Below are positions 37,146-46,640 of a stretch of DNA of 64,000 nucleotides, one piece after another (the first letter of the stretch is position 1; every line of letters starts with the position of its first letter). This DNA comes from JACCXG01 sp963785755 (GTDB lineage: Bacteria; Acidobacteriota; Vicinamibacteria; Vicinamibacterales; 2-12-FULL-66-21). Where the stretch lies: positions 744,001 to 808,000 of the forward strand of contig CAWAXG010000013.1 in the NCBI GenBank assembly GCA_963785755.1, read 5' to 3'. A program made the translations under genes and the position numbers. The notes below the pieces were generated by a model that worked only from the letters and a program-made list of their open reading frames with translations, was not told where the DNA came from and made no database searches.

Positions 37146-39867
37146 ATGCCGCTGACCCAAGGCAGCCAGATCGGGCCATACGTCATCGAATCACCGCTCG
37201 GCGCCGGCGGGATGGGCGAGGTCTATCGCGCCCGCGATACCCGGCTGCGGCGTGAAGTCGCGCTCAAAGTTCTTCCCGCGGACGTCTCGTCGGACCCGGC
37301 ACGCCGGGCGCGGTTCGAGCAGGAGGCGCTCGCGGCCGCGGCCCTGAATCATCCCAACATCCTGGGCGTGCACGACATCGGCACCGAGAACGGCGTCATG
37401 TACATGGCGACCGAGCTGGTGAACGGCGAGACCCTCGCGTCGATCATCGAGCGCGGCCCGGTCGCCATCCGCACGCTGCTCGACATCGCGGTCCAGATCG
37501 CCGACGGCATGGCGTGCGCGCACGCCGCGCAGATCGTGCACCGCGATCTGAAGCCCGCCAACGTGATGGTCACGACCGACGGCCGGGTCAAGATTCTCGA
37601 CTTCGGGCTGGCCAAGCAGACCAGACGACCGGTCGTCGCGGGCGACGAGACGGTCATGGTCGATCACACCGAGCCCGGCATGATCGTCGGCACCGTCAGC
37701 TACATGAGTCCGGAGCAGGCCCGCGGCAAGCCCGCCGATTACCGATCGGATCAGTTCTCCTTCGGCCTCGTGCTCTACGAAATGGCGACGGGGAAGAAAG
37801 CCTTCGACCGCGCCGAGTCCGTGCAGACGATGTCGGCGATCATCGCCGAGGAGCCGCCGCCGATCGACAGCCGGCTGCCGGCGCCGATGCGATGGGCCAT
37901 CGATCGCTGCCTGGCGAAGGAGCCGTCGGGGCGCTACGAATCCTCGCGCGACCTGTTTCGCGACCTGCGCAGCCTTCGCGATCATCTCTCCGAGGTGTCC
38001 TCGCAAGTCGGGCCGATCGCGGCGCCGGCGGCTGCCGCACCACGATCGCGGCGGATCTGGGCGCTTCCCCTGGCGTTCGTGTCCGGAATCGCGATCACTG
38101 TCGGCGCGATGGCGCTGAGATCCGGTCCGGCTGCTGCCCGACCAGTCCGCCTATCGGTATTCACCGTTTTCCTTCGAACCCGGCGGTCAGTATTGGGCGG
38201 TCTGGTCGCCGGATGGGAAGGCGATCGCGTACTCGGTGCGACAGGCCGCGACGAATGACAATCAGGTGTTCATCCGCTATCTCGATGCGCCGACGGCGGT
38301 GCAGCTCACCCACGGGTCGGCATCGGCGTATCCGGTCGCGTGGAGCCCCGACAGCACACGGGTGCTGCTGATGACCGGTGGCGAACAACCGGCGCTTTGG
38401 TCGGTGGCTACGGTTGGCGGGGAACCCGAACCTTTCATGACGCTGCCAAAGGACCTCGGGAACAGTCGAGTCCCGACTTCGGTGGCGATCTCGCCGGACA
38501 ACCGGACGGTTGCGGCGTTGCTGCAGCCGTCCAACGACGTGTTTCAGATCGCCATCAGCTCTCCACCGGGAAGCCCGCCGAAGAAGTATGCGCCCGATCC
38601 GTTCGCCGCGAAGGAGGTCTTCAACCAGGCACGGCTGCGATTCTCCCCCGACGGCAAGCATCTTCTGCTGGTCGATTAATGCCGGCCGCCGCGCAGAGGA
38701 GGCGTGGCTGCTGCCTTATCCGGCGAGCGACTCGGCGAGACCACGGCGTGTGCTTCCGGATCTCGTCTCCTACGGCGGCACGCCCGAGTTCTCGTGGATG
38801 CCGGACAGCCGCCGTATCGTCATGTCGCTTCAGGCCGGACCCGACCAGGGGCTGCAGCTGTGGCTCGCCGACCTCGAAGCGGGGACCCGACATGCGCTGA
38901 CGAGCGGCACGACCGGCAGCCACGGCGCCGCCGTCTCACCGGACGGGCAACGAATGATCGTCGCGGAAGACAGCGGAAGCTATGACGTCATCACCATGGA
39001 TCTCACCACGGCGGCCGCTCGCACGCTGATCTCGACCGCGCGCAACGAGCTGATGCCAGCCTGGGCCGCAGCCGATCAGGCACTCGTGTACGTCACAGAC
39101 CGGAGTGGGCCGCCGGCGATCTGGCTCCGGCGTGGCGATAATCCGGACCGGCCGGTTGTGACGTTCCGCGACTTCCCGGCCGGCAGCACGCAATGGTTCA
39201 TGGGGCCGGCGATCTCGCCGCGGGGGGACCGCGTCGTGTACACCAGGATCGAGGCGGGAACGAGCGCCAGGCTCTGGATCTCGGCGGTGAGCGGAGGCAC
39301 GCCGATCCAGCTGACCGACGACACCGCGAACGAGGTGCCCTGGTTCGTGGTCGCCGGATGGCGCGTGGTTCGTCTATCACGCGTTGAAAGACGGTCGGGT
39401 GCAGCTGATGAAGGTCAAGACGTCCGGCCAGGCATCCCCTGTGGTGCTCAAGGCAGACGTCGGCCGTTCAGGCGTGCCATCGTGGTCTCCGGCCAACGAC
39501 TGGATCCTCAGCGGCCAGGACCTGGTGTCGCCGGACGGCAAAACAAGCTCGCTCACTCGGCGATCGCAAGACTCCGCATTTCGCCTTCTCGTCCGACGGC
39601 AAACTGCTGTATGGCCTGCGGTCGGAGAAGGCCCGGCAGCTGCTCTTCTCGGTCGATGTCGCGACCGGCGCTGAAAAGATCGTCGGGGAGACCGCCGGCG
39701 ATTTCCCGCCCCGCAGCAACCTCTCGCCCTCGATTCGGTTCAGCCTCGCGCCCGACGGCAAGAGTTTCGTCTACGGCAGCGGCCAGTTCACGACGAACCT
39801 GTGGATGCTCGAGGGGTTCGGCGCGAAGCAGGGCCTTCTGCAGCGTCTGGGCTTCCGACGGCCGTAG
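37146..39867 (+). CDS. Ser/Thr protein kinase with TolB/WD40-like beta-propeller (four frameshifts)
   Basis: About 905 residues if joined. Kinase domain 10-275 with GAGGMGEVY, HRDLKPAN (132-139), DFGLAK and GTVSYMSPEQARG; one membrane helix (about 315-335); then an extracytoplasmic propeller built of PDG-type blades (WAVWSPDGKAIAYS, AYPVAWSPDSTRVLL, RLRFSPDGKHLLLVD, GAAVSPDGQRMIVAED, AISPRGDRVVYTR, FAFSSDGKLLYGL). One-base insertions shift the frame at about 38150, 38676, 39350 and 39555. Each restores the blade pattern in the next frame, so the true protein is probably continuous and ends at 39867 (LLQRLGFRRP). It is a very common acidobacterial kinase architecture; the propeller presumably senses an extracellular ligand. 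Confidence 0.87.
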
Positions 39868-39893
39868 CGACGCGGATCGTCCGGCTACGCGAA

Positions 39894-39913
39894 CGCGGGG
39901 CTGAAGCCCCGCG
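39894..39913. repeat. Short GC hairpin, dispersed-repeat type
   Basis: CGCGGGGC (39894-39901), loop TGAA, GCCCCGCG (39906-39913), a perfect stem 27 nt after the kinase stop. This CGCGGGGCTGAAGCCCCGCG motif recurs widely in GC-rich soil bacteria. It may also end transcription here, though no T-run follows. Confidence 0.55.
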
Positions 39914-39985
39914 CTACGGGTGCGCGCTTCAGCGGCGGCAGCCTTCGCGACCATCGGTCCGAAGCGAAGCAGAAAGAGAAGATCA

Positions 39986-41939
39986 ATGACCCGGTCAGCC
40001 GCACTGCTCCTCCTGCTCGCCGTGACTCTCGCTCAGCCTCAGGAAATCGGCTGGATGGCCAACGGACGGGACATCGAAGGCACACGATACCTTCCGGCCT
40101 CGGAGATCACGCGCGAGAATGTGAACCGGCTCGAGATGGCCTGGACCTACCGTACAGGTGAAGCCGATGCGCGGTTTGCGACGACCAAACCGACCTCCTT
40201 CGAGGCAACCCCGCTCGTCTTTGGCGGCACGATGTATGTCGGCACCGCGCTTGGCCGCGTGATCGCCCTCGACCCGGCGACCGGGACCGAACGCTGGGTG
40301 TTCGACCCGAAGATCGCGCGGAACGTGCCTTACGGTGACTTCGCGAGCCGCGGGGTCTCGGCGTGGGTCGATGAAACGGCGGCCGCGGATGGCGCGTGCC
40401 GCACGCAGGATCTTCGTCGCGACGCCGGCGGCTCAGCTCATCGCGCTCGACGCGCGCAGCGGTCAGCCCTGCGCGGGGTTCGGCACCGCCGGAATGGTCG
40501 ATCTCAAGACCGGCCTCCGAATCGCACCCTTCGAGCCGCAGGCCTATTCGATCACTTCGCCGCCCGTTGTCGTGAATGGGCTGGTGATTACCGGGTCGTC
40601 GGTGGCCGACAACAGCCGGCCGGACCTTCCGAGCGGCGAAGTGCGCGCCTACGATGCGCGGACGGGGGCGCTGAAATGGTCGTGGGACCCGATCCCGCAG
40701 GACAAAGCCGATCCCGCGTACGGCGAGTGGCGCGGCGCGATGGCGCACAAGACCGGCGGCGCGAATGCATGGTCCATCCTGGCCGCGGATGCGGCGCGCG
40801 ATCTGGTGTTCGTCCCGACCGGCAGCGCCGCGCCCGATTACTACGGCGCACTTCGGCTCGGCGACAACCGCTACGCCAATTCGATCGTCGCGTTGAAGGC
40901 GTCGACCGGGAAAGTGGTCTGGGCGTTTCAAACGATTCACCACGATCTGTGGGACTACGACAACGCCTCGCCTCCGGCGCTCGTGACCTTGACCCGCAAC
41001 GGCCAGCGCGTACCCGCGGTCGTGCAGGCCAACAAGAATGCAATGGTGTACGTGCTCCACCGGGAGACCGGTGCGCCGGTGTTCCGGATCGAAGAACGCC
41101 CGGTGCCGGCGAGCGATGTCCCGCTGGAAGAAGCGGCGCGGACGCAGCCGTTCAGCGTGGACATCCCGCCACTCAGTCCACATCGATTCACCCTGGATCA
41201 GGTCTGGGGCGTCACCGATGCCGATCGCGCGGCATGCCGTGCGGCGATCGAAGGACTGCGGAACGAAGGGATTTTCACGCCCCCGAGCACGCGGGGAACG
41301 ATGGTCATGCCGTCGAATATCGGCGGCGCGCATTGGGGTGGCGTCGCGATCGATCCAGTACGCCAGATTGCGGTGGTGCCGGTGAACCGCATCGGAGCCA
41401 TGGTGCAGTTGATCGCGCGCGAGAGCTTCGACCTCACCAAGGCGCGCGCCGAGGATCAGCGGCTCGGTCACGAGTACGAATACAACATGATGCGCGGCAC
41501 GCCCTTCGTGATGCGGCGCCGCGTGCTCCTGTCCCCTTCGAAGCTTCCCTGCACGCCTCCGCCGTTCGGCACGCTGGTCGCGATTGATCTCAGGACCGGA
41601 CGGCGGCTGTGGGAAGTCCCGCTCGGCTCGGTGAGCGCCCTGGTGGCGCCGGACATGGCCGCGAAGATTTCACCGGATTGGGGGTCTCCCAACCTCGGCG
41701 GACCGATCGCCACTGCCGGCGGCCTCATCTTCATTGGCGCGGCTCTCGATCGATCGCTGCACGCGCACGACATCGAGACCGGGCGCGAGCTGTGGCGCGG
41801 CGCGCTGCCGCAAAGCGGCAAGGCCACGCCGATGAGCTATCGCCTCGCGTCGGGCGATCAATACGTCGCGATCAGCGCCGGCGGTGGTGGCGCATGGGGT
41901 GAGGGGGATTACGTCGTGGCGTTTAGGTTGAGAAAGTAG
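39986..41939 (+). CDS. PQQ-dependent dehydrogenase, glucose-dehydrogenase-like (one frameshift)
   Basis: About 650 residues if joined. Signal peptide (1-18), then an eight-bladed quinoprotein propeller: GWMANGRDIEGTRYLPASEIT, MYVGTALGRVIALDPATGTE, RRIFVATPAAQLIALDARSG, SPPVVVNGLVITGSSV, WAFQTIHHDLWDYDNASPPAL (typical of membrane glucose-dehydrogenase-like enzymes), MVMPSNIGGAHWGGVAIDP and SPNLGGPIATAGGLIFIGAA. One extra A at about 40403 breaks the frame between VSAW and RRIFVA. No cytochrome c motif (CxxCH) is present. It would oxidise a sugar or alcohol in the periplasm and pass electrons to ubiquinone. PQQ supply genes are not in the window. Confidence 0.88.
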
Positions 41940-41952
41940 CTGATACAAACGT

Positions 41953-42101
41953 CAACTCCCAACTTCCAACTACCAACTCCCAAGACGCTTGGTGCGTACC
42001 TTCTGGGCGAAAGTCGCGGCTGGTTGCGATGTTGTAGCGACTTTCACTCTGCAGCTTCGAGAAAGCCGTTTTGGGAGTTGGGAGTTGGAAGTTGGAAGTT
42101 G
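41953..42101. repeat. 149-bp composite inverted element A, (CAACTNC)4 arms
   Basis: Left arm 41953-41983: four CAACTNC heptads plus CAA (31 nt). Right arm 42071-42101: the inverse, also 31 nt. The 87-nt centre contains CTGGGCGAAAGTCGC at 42003-42017, whose GAAAGTCGC pairs perfectly with GCGACTTTC at 42037-42045. Element B (63498-63646) has the same total length, arm length and core offsets. It begins 13 nt after the dehydrogenase stop and ends 2 nt before the QueA-like stop. Confidence 0.9.
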
Positions 42102-42103
42102 AG

Positions 42104-43231
42104 TTACGCGCCCAAGATCAAATGCGAGTCGCCGAACTCGTGCCAGAGGTACCCCGCGCGTCGGGCCTCCGCATACGCGCGCTCGAGATGACACGTGCCG
42201 CACAGGGTTTCGCTGACGCGGGCATCCACGGAATGGGCACGGCCCGCCGCCTCGAGCACCCGCTCCAGCATCATCAAGTGTGTCGCCCGCGGCTCGTGCA
42301 GGCCGGTGATCAAGGAATCGACCGATCGCAGCGGCTGTGCGGGCGTGATCACGAGGCTGGTCCACCCTTCACCCGGATGCGTCACGCCGTGACGGTCCGT
42401 CACCGTCTCCAGCGCTCGCACCACCGTCGTCCCGACCGCGATGACGCGGTGGCCGCGGCGCTTCGCGGCATTGACCCGTTCCGCGGTTTCAACCGGGACG
42501 CGGTAGAACTCCTCGTAGGGCGGCTCGTGATCCTCGAGACTCGCTACCCCCGTGTGCAATACGAGTGGCGCGATCTGAACCCCGTGCGAGACGAGCCGGC
42601 TCACCAGGTTCGCGGTGAATGGACGTCCGGCCGAGGGCATCTCCGCGCTGCCAGGCTCTGTGGCGAAGATGGTCTGATACATCGCGATAGGCCACGGCTC
42701 GGGCACGTACTTGTAGCGGATTGGAAAGCCGTGTTGATCGAGGTATTCGTTGACCGGCCGCGGGAGATCGAGCGCGGCCAGCCAGAGCCGCGACGGCGAA
42801 TCGAGCGTCGAGATCAGCGGGTACGGCGCGAGCAGCGTAGCGCGGGCGCCGGCGGGTAACTGCAGCGTCATGCCTGGCCGCGCGTCGGCGCTCGGGCGCG
42901 AGGCGAGGTAGTCGAACTGCCGCAGCTCGACGCTCCAGAACCCGCCGGGCAGCCGCGTCGACAAATGCAGATCGTAGGACTGCCCGTTCGCCGCTTCTCG
43001 CTCGACCGGCAGCGCGGCGCTGAGCGTGCCACTCGTGTTGACGACGAGCAGATCCCCTTGCGACAGCCATCGCGGAAGATCGCGGAACCGTGCGTGCTCG
43101 ATCGTGTCCGACGAGGTGTCTGACACGAGCAGGCGGACGGCGTCGCGCTCGAGGCCGCGGGCTTCCGGCGGTTCAGCGGCTTCGAGCGAGGCGGGAAGAT
43201 CGAAGTCTTCGATCAGACCGGGAGCAGCCAT
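42104..43231 (-). CDS. queA: S-adenosylmethionine:tRNA ribosyltransferase-isomerase (QueA-like)
   Basis: 375 residues. QueA transfers and isomerises the ribosyl part of SAM onto preQ1 in tRNA to make epoxyqueuosine. Family landmarks: FDLPASLEAAEPPEARGLERD at the N-terminus (a longer leader than E. coli), LPRWLSQGDLLVVNTSGT, EPWPIAMYQTIFATEPGSAEM, HTGVASLEDHEPPYEEFYRV, RRGHRVIAVGTTVVRALE and the C-terminal YLWHEFGDSHLIL. The usual AAPTAGLHF loop reads EMPSAGRPF, so this is the divergent type found in some bacteria without a full queuosine pathway, and the substrate may differ. It overlaps the SDR gene by 19 nt (43213-43231), so they form an operon. Confidence 0.82.
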   Translation of the reverse strand: MAAPGLIEDFDLPASLEAAEPPEARGLERDAVRLLVSDTSSDTIEHARFRDLPRWLSQGDLLVVNTSGTLSAALPVEREAANGQSYDLHLSTRLPGGFWSVELRQFDYLASRPSADARPGMTLQLPAGARATLLAPYPLISTLDSPSRLWLAALDLPRPVNEYLDQHGFPIRYKYVPEPWPIAMYQTIFATEPGSAEMPSAGRPFTANLVSRLVSHGVQIAPLVLHTGVASLEDHEPPYEEFYRVPVETAERVNAAKRRGHRVIAVGTTVVRALETVTDRHGVTHPGEGWTSLVITPAQPLRSVDSLITGLHEPRATHLMMLERVLEAAGRAHSVDARVSETLCGTCHLERAYAEARRAGYLWHEFGDSHLILGA

Positions 43232-43941
43232 CGCTCGTGATCCTCCTGCGCCGCGAACCGCTCGCCGCCGACCGACTTCGGATCCTGGGCGAACAGCCAG
43301 TTCCAGAAAGGCGCCGTCACGTCGGGATCGGGGCGATCCGAAATGTCCTGACCGGGAAACGCCTGCTGGTGCATGCGCGTCCGCATGTCGCCCGGATCGA
43401 CGGCAACGGAATGAATCCCGCGATCCCGGAGCTCGGCATCAATCGTTCTGGAGAGCAGCTCGAGCGCGGCCTTGCTGGCGCCGTATGCACCCCAACCCGG
43501 ATAGGCGCCGCGCGCGGCGTCGCTCGAGATATTCACGATCAGCCCGCCGCTCGCCGCCAGGAGCGGCGCCGCGAGCTGCACGAGAGCGGTGGGGGCCACC
43601 ACGTTCACGGCAAGCACGTGCTCGACGAGCGACAGATCCAGGTCGATCACCGGCTGAATGCCGCCGAGCACTGATGCATTGTTGACCAGCACGTCGAGGC
43701 CGCCGAGCTTCCGCGCTGCGTCGACCAGCCGGGCGCGCACGCCGTGCTCGGCAATGTCGCCATCCACGGTCACGACCCGCCGTCCCGCCGCACGCAGCGG
43801 CGCCGCCGCCCGGACGAGCGCGCTCTTCTCGCGAGCGCCTATAACCAGATCGTAGCCACGGACCGCGAGCACCCGCGCGAGCACGTTGCCCAATCCACGG
43901 CTCGCGCCGGTGACGATGGCCACGCGTTGTTTGTCCGTCAT
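43213..43941 (-). CDS. Short-chain dehydrogenase/reductase (SDR)
   Basis: 242 residues from the ATG at 43941 behind AAGGAGGT. Classical SDR: cofactor motif TGASRGLG (11-18), structural NNAS (87-90), catalytic Ser139/140 (NISS), Tyr153 and Lys157 (YGASK). It follows PG (VDPGDMRTRM) as in enzymes of the fabG-like group. Substrate unknown; it reduces or oxidises a carbonyl/alcohol with NAD(P)H. The gene is the first of a two-gene operon with the QueA-like gene, an arrangement that could tie it to the modified SAM-derived product. Confidence 0.9.
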   Translation of the reverse strand: MTDKQRVAIVTGASRGLGNVLARVLAVRGYDLVIGAREKSALVRAAAPLRAAGRRVVTVDGDIAEHGVRARLVDAARKLGGLDVLVNNASVLGGIQPVIDLDLSLVEHVLAVNVVAPTALVQLAAPLLAASGGLIVNISSDAARGAYPGWGAYGASKAALELLSRTIDAELRDRGIHSVAVDPGDMRTRMHQQAFPGQDISDRPDPDVTAPFWNWLFAQDPKSVGGERFAAQEDHERWLLPV

Positions 43942-44096
43942 TCGAACCTCCTTGCCGCCACAGTATGGAGCGGGGCTGACGGGCATTGCGTCTGGCGAAG
44001 GTCCAGGGCACCCCTGTCCGATCGGACAGGGCAATCTGCGAAATCGGGGAGTGGGGTCGTGACGGACCGCTGGAGCGGCGCTACGGACGAGCGATC

Positions 44097-44729
44097 TCAG
44101 TCGGCCGGAAGAATTCCACGGCGAACGGCCAGCGTCACGGCCTGCGTGCGGTTGTCGGCGCCGAGTCTGTTCAGGATGGCCGTGACGTGATACTTGACGG
44201 TCCGCTCGGTAATCGCCAGCGCGGCGGCGATGTCGCGGTTCGACAGGCCCGAGGCCATGAGCCGCAGCACCATCAATTCACGCGGGGTGAGGGTTCGAGA
44301 GCCGCGGGACCGCGGCTGCATGTGGTCGACGAGCTTGGCGCTGAGCGCCGGGGAAACGTAGGAATTGCCAGCGTGCACCGTCCGGATGGCGGCCGCGAGC
44401 TCGGTGCCAGGCGCGCCCTTGAGCACGTAGCCTTTCGCGCCCGCCTTGATCGCGCCGAACACGTATTCGTCCAGGTCGTAGGCCGAGAACACGATCACGC
44501 GGGCCGCAGGACGCGCGGTCAACAGGGTGCCGATGGCCGTGAGACCGTCGGCTCCGTGCAGACGGATGTCGAGGAGGATGACATCGGGCGCGGATCGCGG
44601 CATCGATCCCAGCGCCGCCTCGACGGTGTCCGCGGCTTGAACGACCCGGATGTCCGCCGTCAGCCCCAGGGCGGCCGCGACGCCGTCGTGGACGACCGGG
44701 TGGTCGTCGATGATGAGCACGCGAATCAT
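44097..44729 (-). CDS. NarL/FixJ-type response regulator
   Basis: 210 residues. Receiver domain 1-120 with acidic pair DDH (8-10), phospho-acceptor Asp54 (LLDIRLHG) and Lys in YVLKG. A LuxR-type helix-turn-helix occupies 145-205 (LTPRELMVLRLMASGLSNRD, then ERTVKYHVTAILNRLGA). It is transcribed in the same direction as the histidine kinase (44894-46150) with a 164-nt gap, and the kinase precedes it, so they probably form a cognate pair. Target genes are unknown; the coupled SDR/QueA genes lie just downstream. Confidence 0.93.
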   Translation of the reverse strand: MIRVLIIDDHPVVHDGVAAALGLTADIRVVQAADTVEAALGSMPRSAPDVILLDIRLHGADGLTAIGTLLTARPAARVIVFSAYDLDEYVFGAIKAGAKGYVLKGAPGTELAAAIRTVHAGNSYVSPALSAKLVDHMQPRSRGSRTLTPRELMVLRLMASGLSNRDIAAALAITERTVKYHVTAILNRLGADNRTQAVTLAVRRGILPAD

Positions 44730-44739
44730 TTTTTTCTTG

Positions 44740-44893
44740 CGCGTGGGGCCCTCCGCCGCCGCGCGCGTCGTTCACTCCCGCGCGCTACGGCGAGACCTCG
44801 CCGTAGCTGGTCGCCTGGTCCACCGACCAGCGAAGGCGGGCACCCCCACGCGCTCTACGCGCTGCGCGCGACGGCCTTCCGCCTTCGCTGAAG
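44740..44893. repeat. Dispersed CGCCTTCGCTGAAGCTACGGCG-type repeat cluster
   Basis: Between kinase and regulator genes. It includes CTACGGCGAGACCTCGCCGTAG (a hairpin, about 44787-44808), GACCAGCGAAGGCGGGC, and TTCCGCCTTCGCTGAAGCTA followed by CGGCGG (about 44877-44903), which is a frequent dispersed repeat of acidobacterial genomes. The repeat runs into the 3' end of the kinase gene and encodes its low-complexity tail. Confidence 0.6.
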
Positions 44894-46150
44894 CTACGGC
44901 GGACTCGCCGAAGCCCTGGCGGAGGCGGTTGGCCTTGCCGCGCCTTCGGCGCGGCTCCTGCGTCTCTCCATGGGCGCGTTCGACCTTACTTCCTTTGGCT
45001 TCGCAGGCACCGCTGCCGGCGGCGCGAGCACAAGCGTCACGCGCGTGCCGGGTTTGCGGCTGGCTCTCGAGATGCTGAGCCGGCCGCCGAGCGCGCTCGC
45101 CCGTTCGCGCATGCCGACGATGCCGAAGCCTTCGGTGCGGGAGCGCGGATTGAACCCGCGGCCGTTGTCTGCGATCTCGAGTTGCAGTCGTCCGGCTCTC
45201 GTCGTCACCGTAATCTCGACATCGGTGGCGCGCGCATGTTTCCTGACATTCGTCAGCGCCTCGGTCGCGATCCGCAACACCTCGTTTTCGTGCCCTGGCG
45301 GCAGGGTCGCCAGTCCGGCGGATCGCACGTGCACGCGGATGCCGGTCTCGGCGGCGAAGGCATGAGCCATCGCACTGAGCGCTTCCGAGAGCGGCGGCGC
45401 ACCCGCCGAACGCAGCTGACGAATCGATCCGCGCGCGTCGTCCAGGGCCGACCGCGACAGCTCGAGGGCACGCTGCAGCAGGGGCCTCGACGGGCTGCCG
45501 CCCGCGAGGCCGTCGATGGCCGCTTCGATCTGCAGGCCGATCGCGGTCAGGCTCTGCGCCAGCGTGTCGTGGATCTCTCTGGCGAGCCTGGTGCGTTCCT
45601 CCACGCGCGCCACATGCACCGTCTCTCCGGCCAGGCGGGCACGCTCGACGGCCACGCCGACCTGGGAGGCGATCGTCGACAGCAGATCGAGCTCGCGCCG
45701 GGTCAGCCGGCGCCACGCGGGCGCGGCCACGTTCATGATGCCCAGCGGCCGATCGCCGAAGTACAGCGGGATGCTGGCGTGATAGCGCAAGCCGCGCGTA
45801 CGGGCGCGGTCGCGCTCGGCGACCGCCGCGCGAAGCCGGCTGCACTCCATCACGTCGATGTTCCCTGCCGTCAGCTCGCCGTCGTTGAAGGCCTTGATGC
45901 ACCAGCAGGATTTCCCGGTCATGCGAACCGGCTCGCGCAGGAACGGCGGCAGGTCGCGGGCGGCCGCGCTGTAGAACCGGCCCGAGGCCGGATCGGTCAG
46001 CCAGATCCAGCCGGCGCTCAGGCCGAGCAGCGCTGCAACCTGTTCGAGAGTGGCGTTGAGGGCCTCGCCGACGTTGACGGCGCCGTTCAGGGCTTCGGCG
46101 ATCGTCTTGAGCACCTGCAGGTCGCGCGAGCTGGAACGGGCAGACTTCAC
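44894..46150 (-). CDS. GAF-domain sensor histidine kinase (NarX/HisKA_3 type)
   Basis: 418 residues from a GTG at 46150. N-terminal helix, GAF domain (about 30-170) with a cysteine set C82, C84 and C103 (CWCI, then ECSRL) that could bind metal or sense redox; HisKA_3 dimerisation domain with the phospho-His194 (REIHDTLAQSL); HATPase domain with N box (EALTNVRKHARA), DNGRGFN and GFGIVGMRERA. The last 35 residues (RRRSRAEGAARPTASARASA) are low complexity and come from a dispersed repeat. Its start codon touches the GTGCT repeat at 46149. Partner: the NarL-type regulator downstream. Confidence 0.92.
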   Translation of the reverse strand: MKSARSSSRDLQVLKTIAEALNGAVNVGEALNATLEQVAALLGLSAGWIWLTDPASGRFYSAAARDLPPFLREPVRMTGKSCWCIKAFNDGELTAGNIDVMECSRLRAAVAERDRARTRGLRYHASIPLYFGDRPLGIMNVAAPAWRRLTRRELDLLSTIASQVGVAVERARLAGETVHVARVEERTRLAREIHDTLAQSLTAIGLQIEAAIDGLAGGSPSRPLLQRALELSRSALDDARGSIRQLRSAGAPPLSEALSAMAHAFAAETGIRVHVRSAGLATLPPGHENEVLRIATEALTNVRKHARATDVEITVTTRAGRLQLEIADNGRGFNPRSRTEGFGIVGMRERASALGGRLSISRASRKPGTRVTLVLAPPAAVPAKPKEVRSNAPMERRRSRAEGAARPTASARASASPP

Positions 46151-46224
46151 GTGCTACGTCCTCTGTGCCACGGCCTCACGTGCTTTTCGTGCTACGTGCT
46201 GAGTGCTCACGTGCTACGTGCTCC
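46149..46224. repeat. GTGCTNN heptads upstream of the histidine kinase
   Basis: CACGTGCTACGT, then TGCTTTTCGTGCTACGTGCT, GAGTGCTCACGTGCTACGTG: GTGCTNN units at a 7- to 8-nt period. The first unit overlaps the GTG start codon of the kinase. Same word family as 4066-4232 and 58605-58735. Confidence 0.82.
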
Positions 46225-46276
46225 GGCCCGGTCGGCTTGACACATGGGCCGATATATGACGTAGTCCTAGGCATCT

Positions 46277-46612
46277 ATGGCCGACGCGAAAACCGACCTG
46301 CCGCAGGGCACGCTCGATCTCCTGATCATGAAAATCGTCGCGCTCGGTCCGCTGCACGGCTATGCCATCGCGCAGCGGCTGCAGCAGATCTCCCGCAACG
46401 TCGTCCAGGTGCAGCAGGGATCGTTGTATCCGGCGCTGCACCGGCTGGAGAACCGCGGCCTGCTGACCGCGGACTGGAAGATCTCCGACACCGGCCGGGA
46501 AGCGAAGTTCTACCGCCTCACGAAGAAGGGACGGACCCAGCTCGAACAGGAAACCGCGAGCTGGCAGCGTCTGACCGACGCGGTGGCGCTGATCCTCGAG
46601 ACTCAGGGCTGA
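46277..46612 (+). CDS. PadR-family transcriptional regulator
   Basis: 111 residues. Winged helix with the PadR landmarks LPQGTLDLLIMKIVALGPLH (start of helix 1), GYAIAQRLQQIS, VQQGSLYPALHRLENRGLL (recognition region) and REAKFYRLTKKGRTQLEQE (wing plus C-terminal helix). Small PadR proteins of this subfamily usually sit directly before ADOP permease genes and repress them; here no permease follows, so its target may be the distant ADOP genes or itself. A TTGACA lies at 46237-46242, but no good -10 is found at 17 nt. Confidence 0.93.
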   Translation: MADAKTDLPQGTLDLLIMKIVALGPLHGYAIAQRLQQISRNVVQVQQGSLYPALHRLENRGLLTADWKISDTGREAKFYRLTKKGRTQLEQETASWQRLTDAVALILETQG

Positions 46613-46640
46613 CCTGACCGCGCCGGACGTCGCTCCCTGA

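Noticed and set aside
38676..38678. UGA/stop recoding as selenocysteine in the interrupted genes, given the nearby selC
   Set aside because: The interruptions are changes of frame, not in-frame TGA codons; none of the products is a known selenoprotein family.
46237..46265. A promoter for padR with TTGACA at 46237
   Set aside because: The hexamer 17 nt downstream is CGTAGT, a poor -10, and the TATATG nearby is at the wrong distance.
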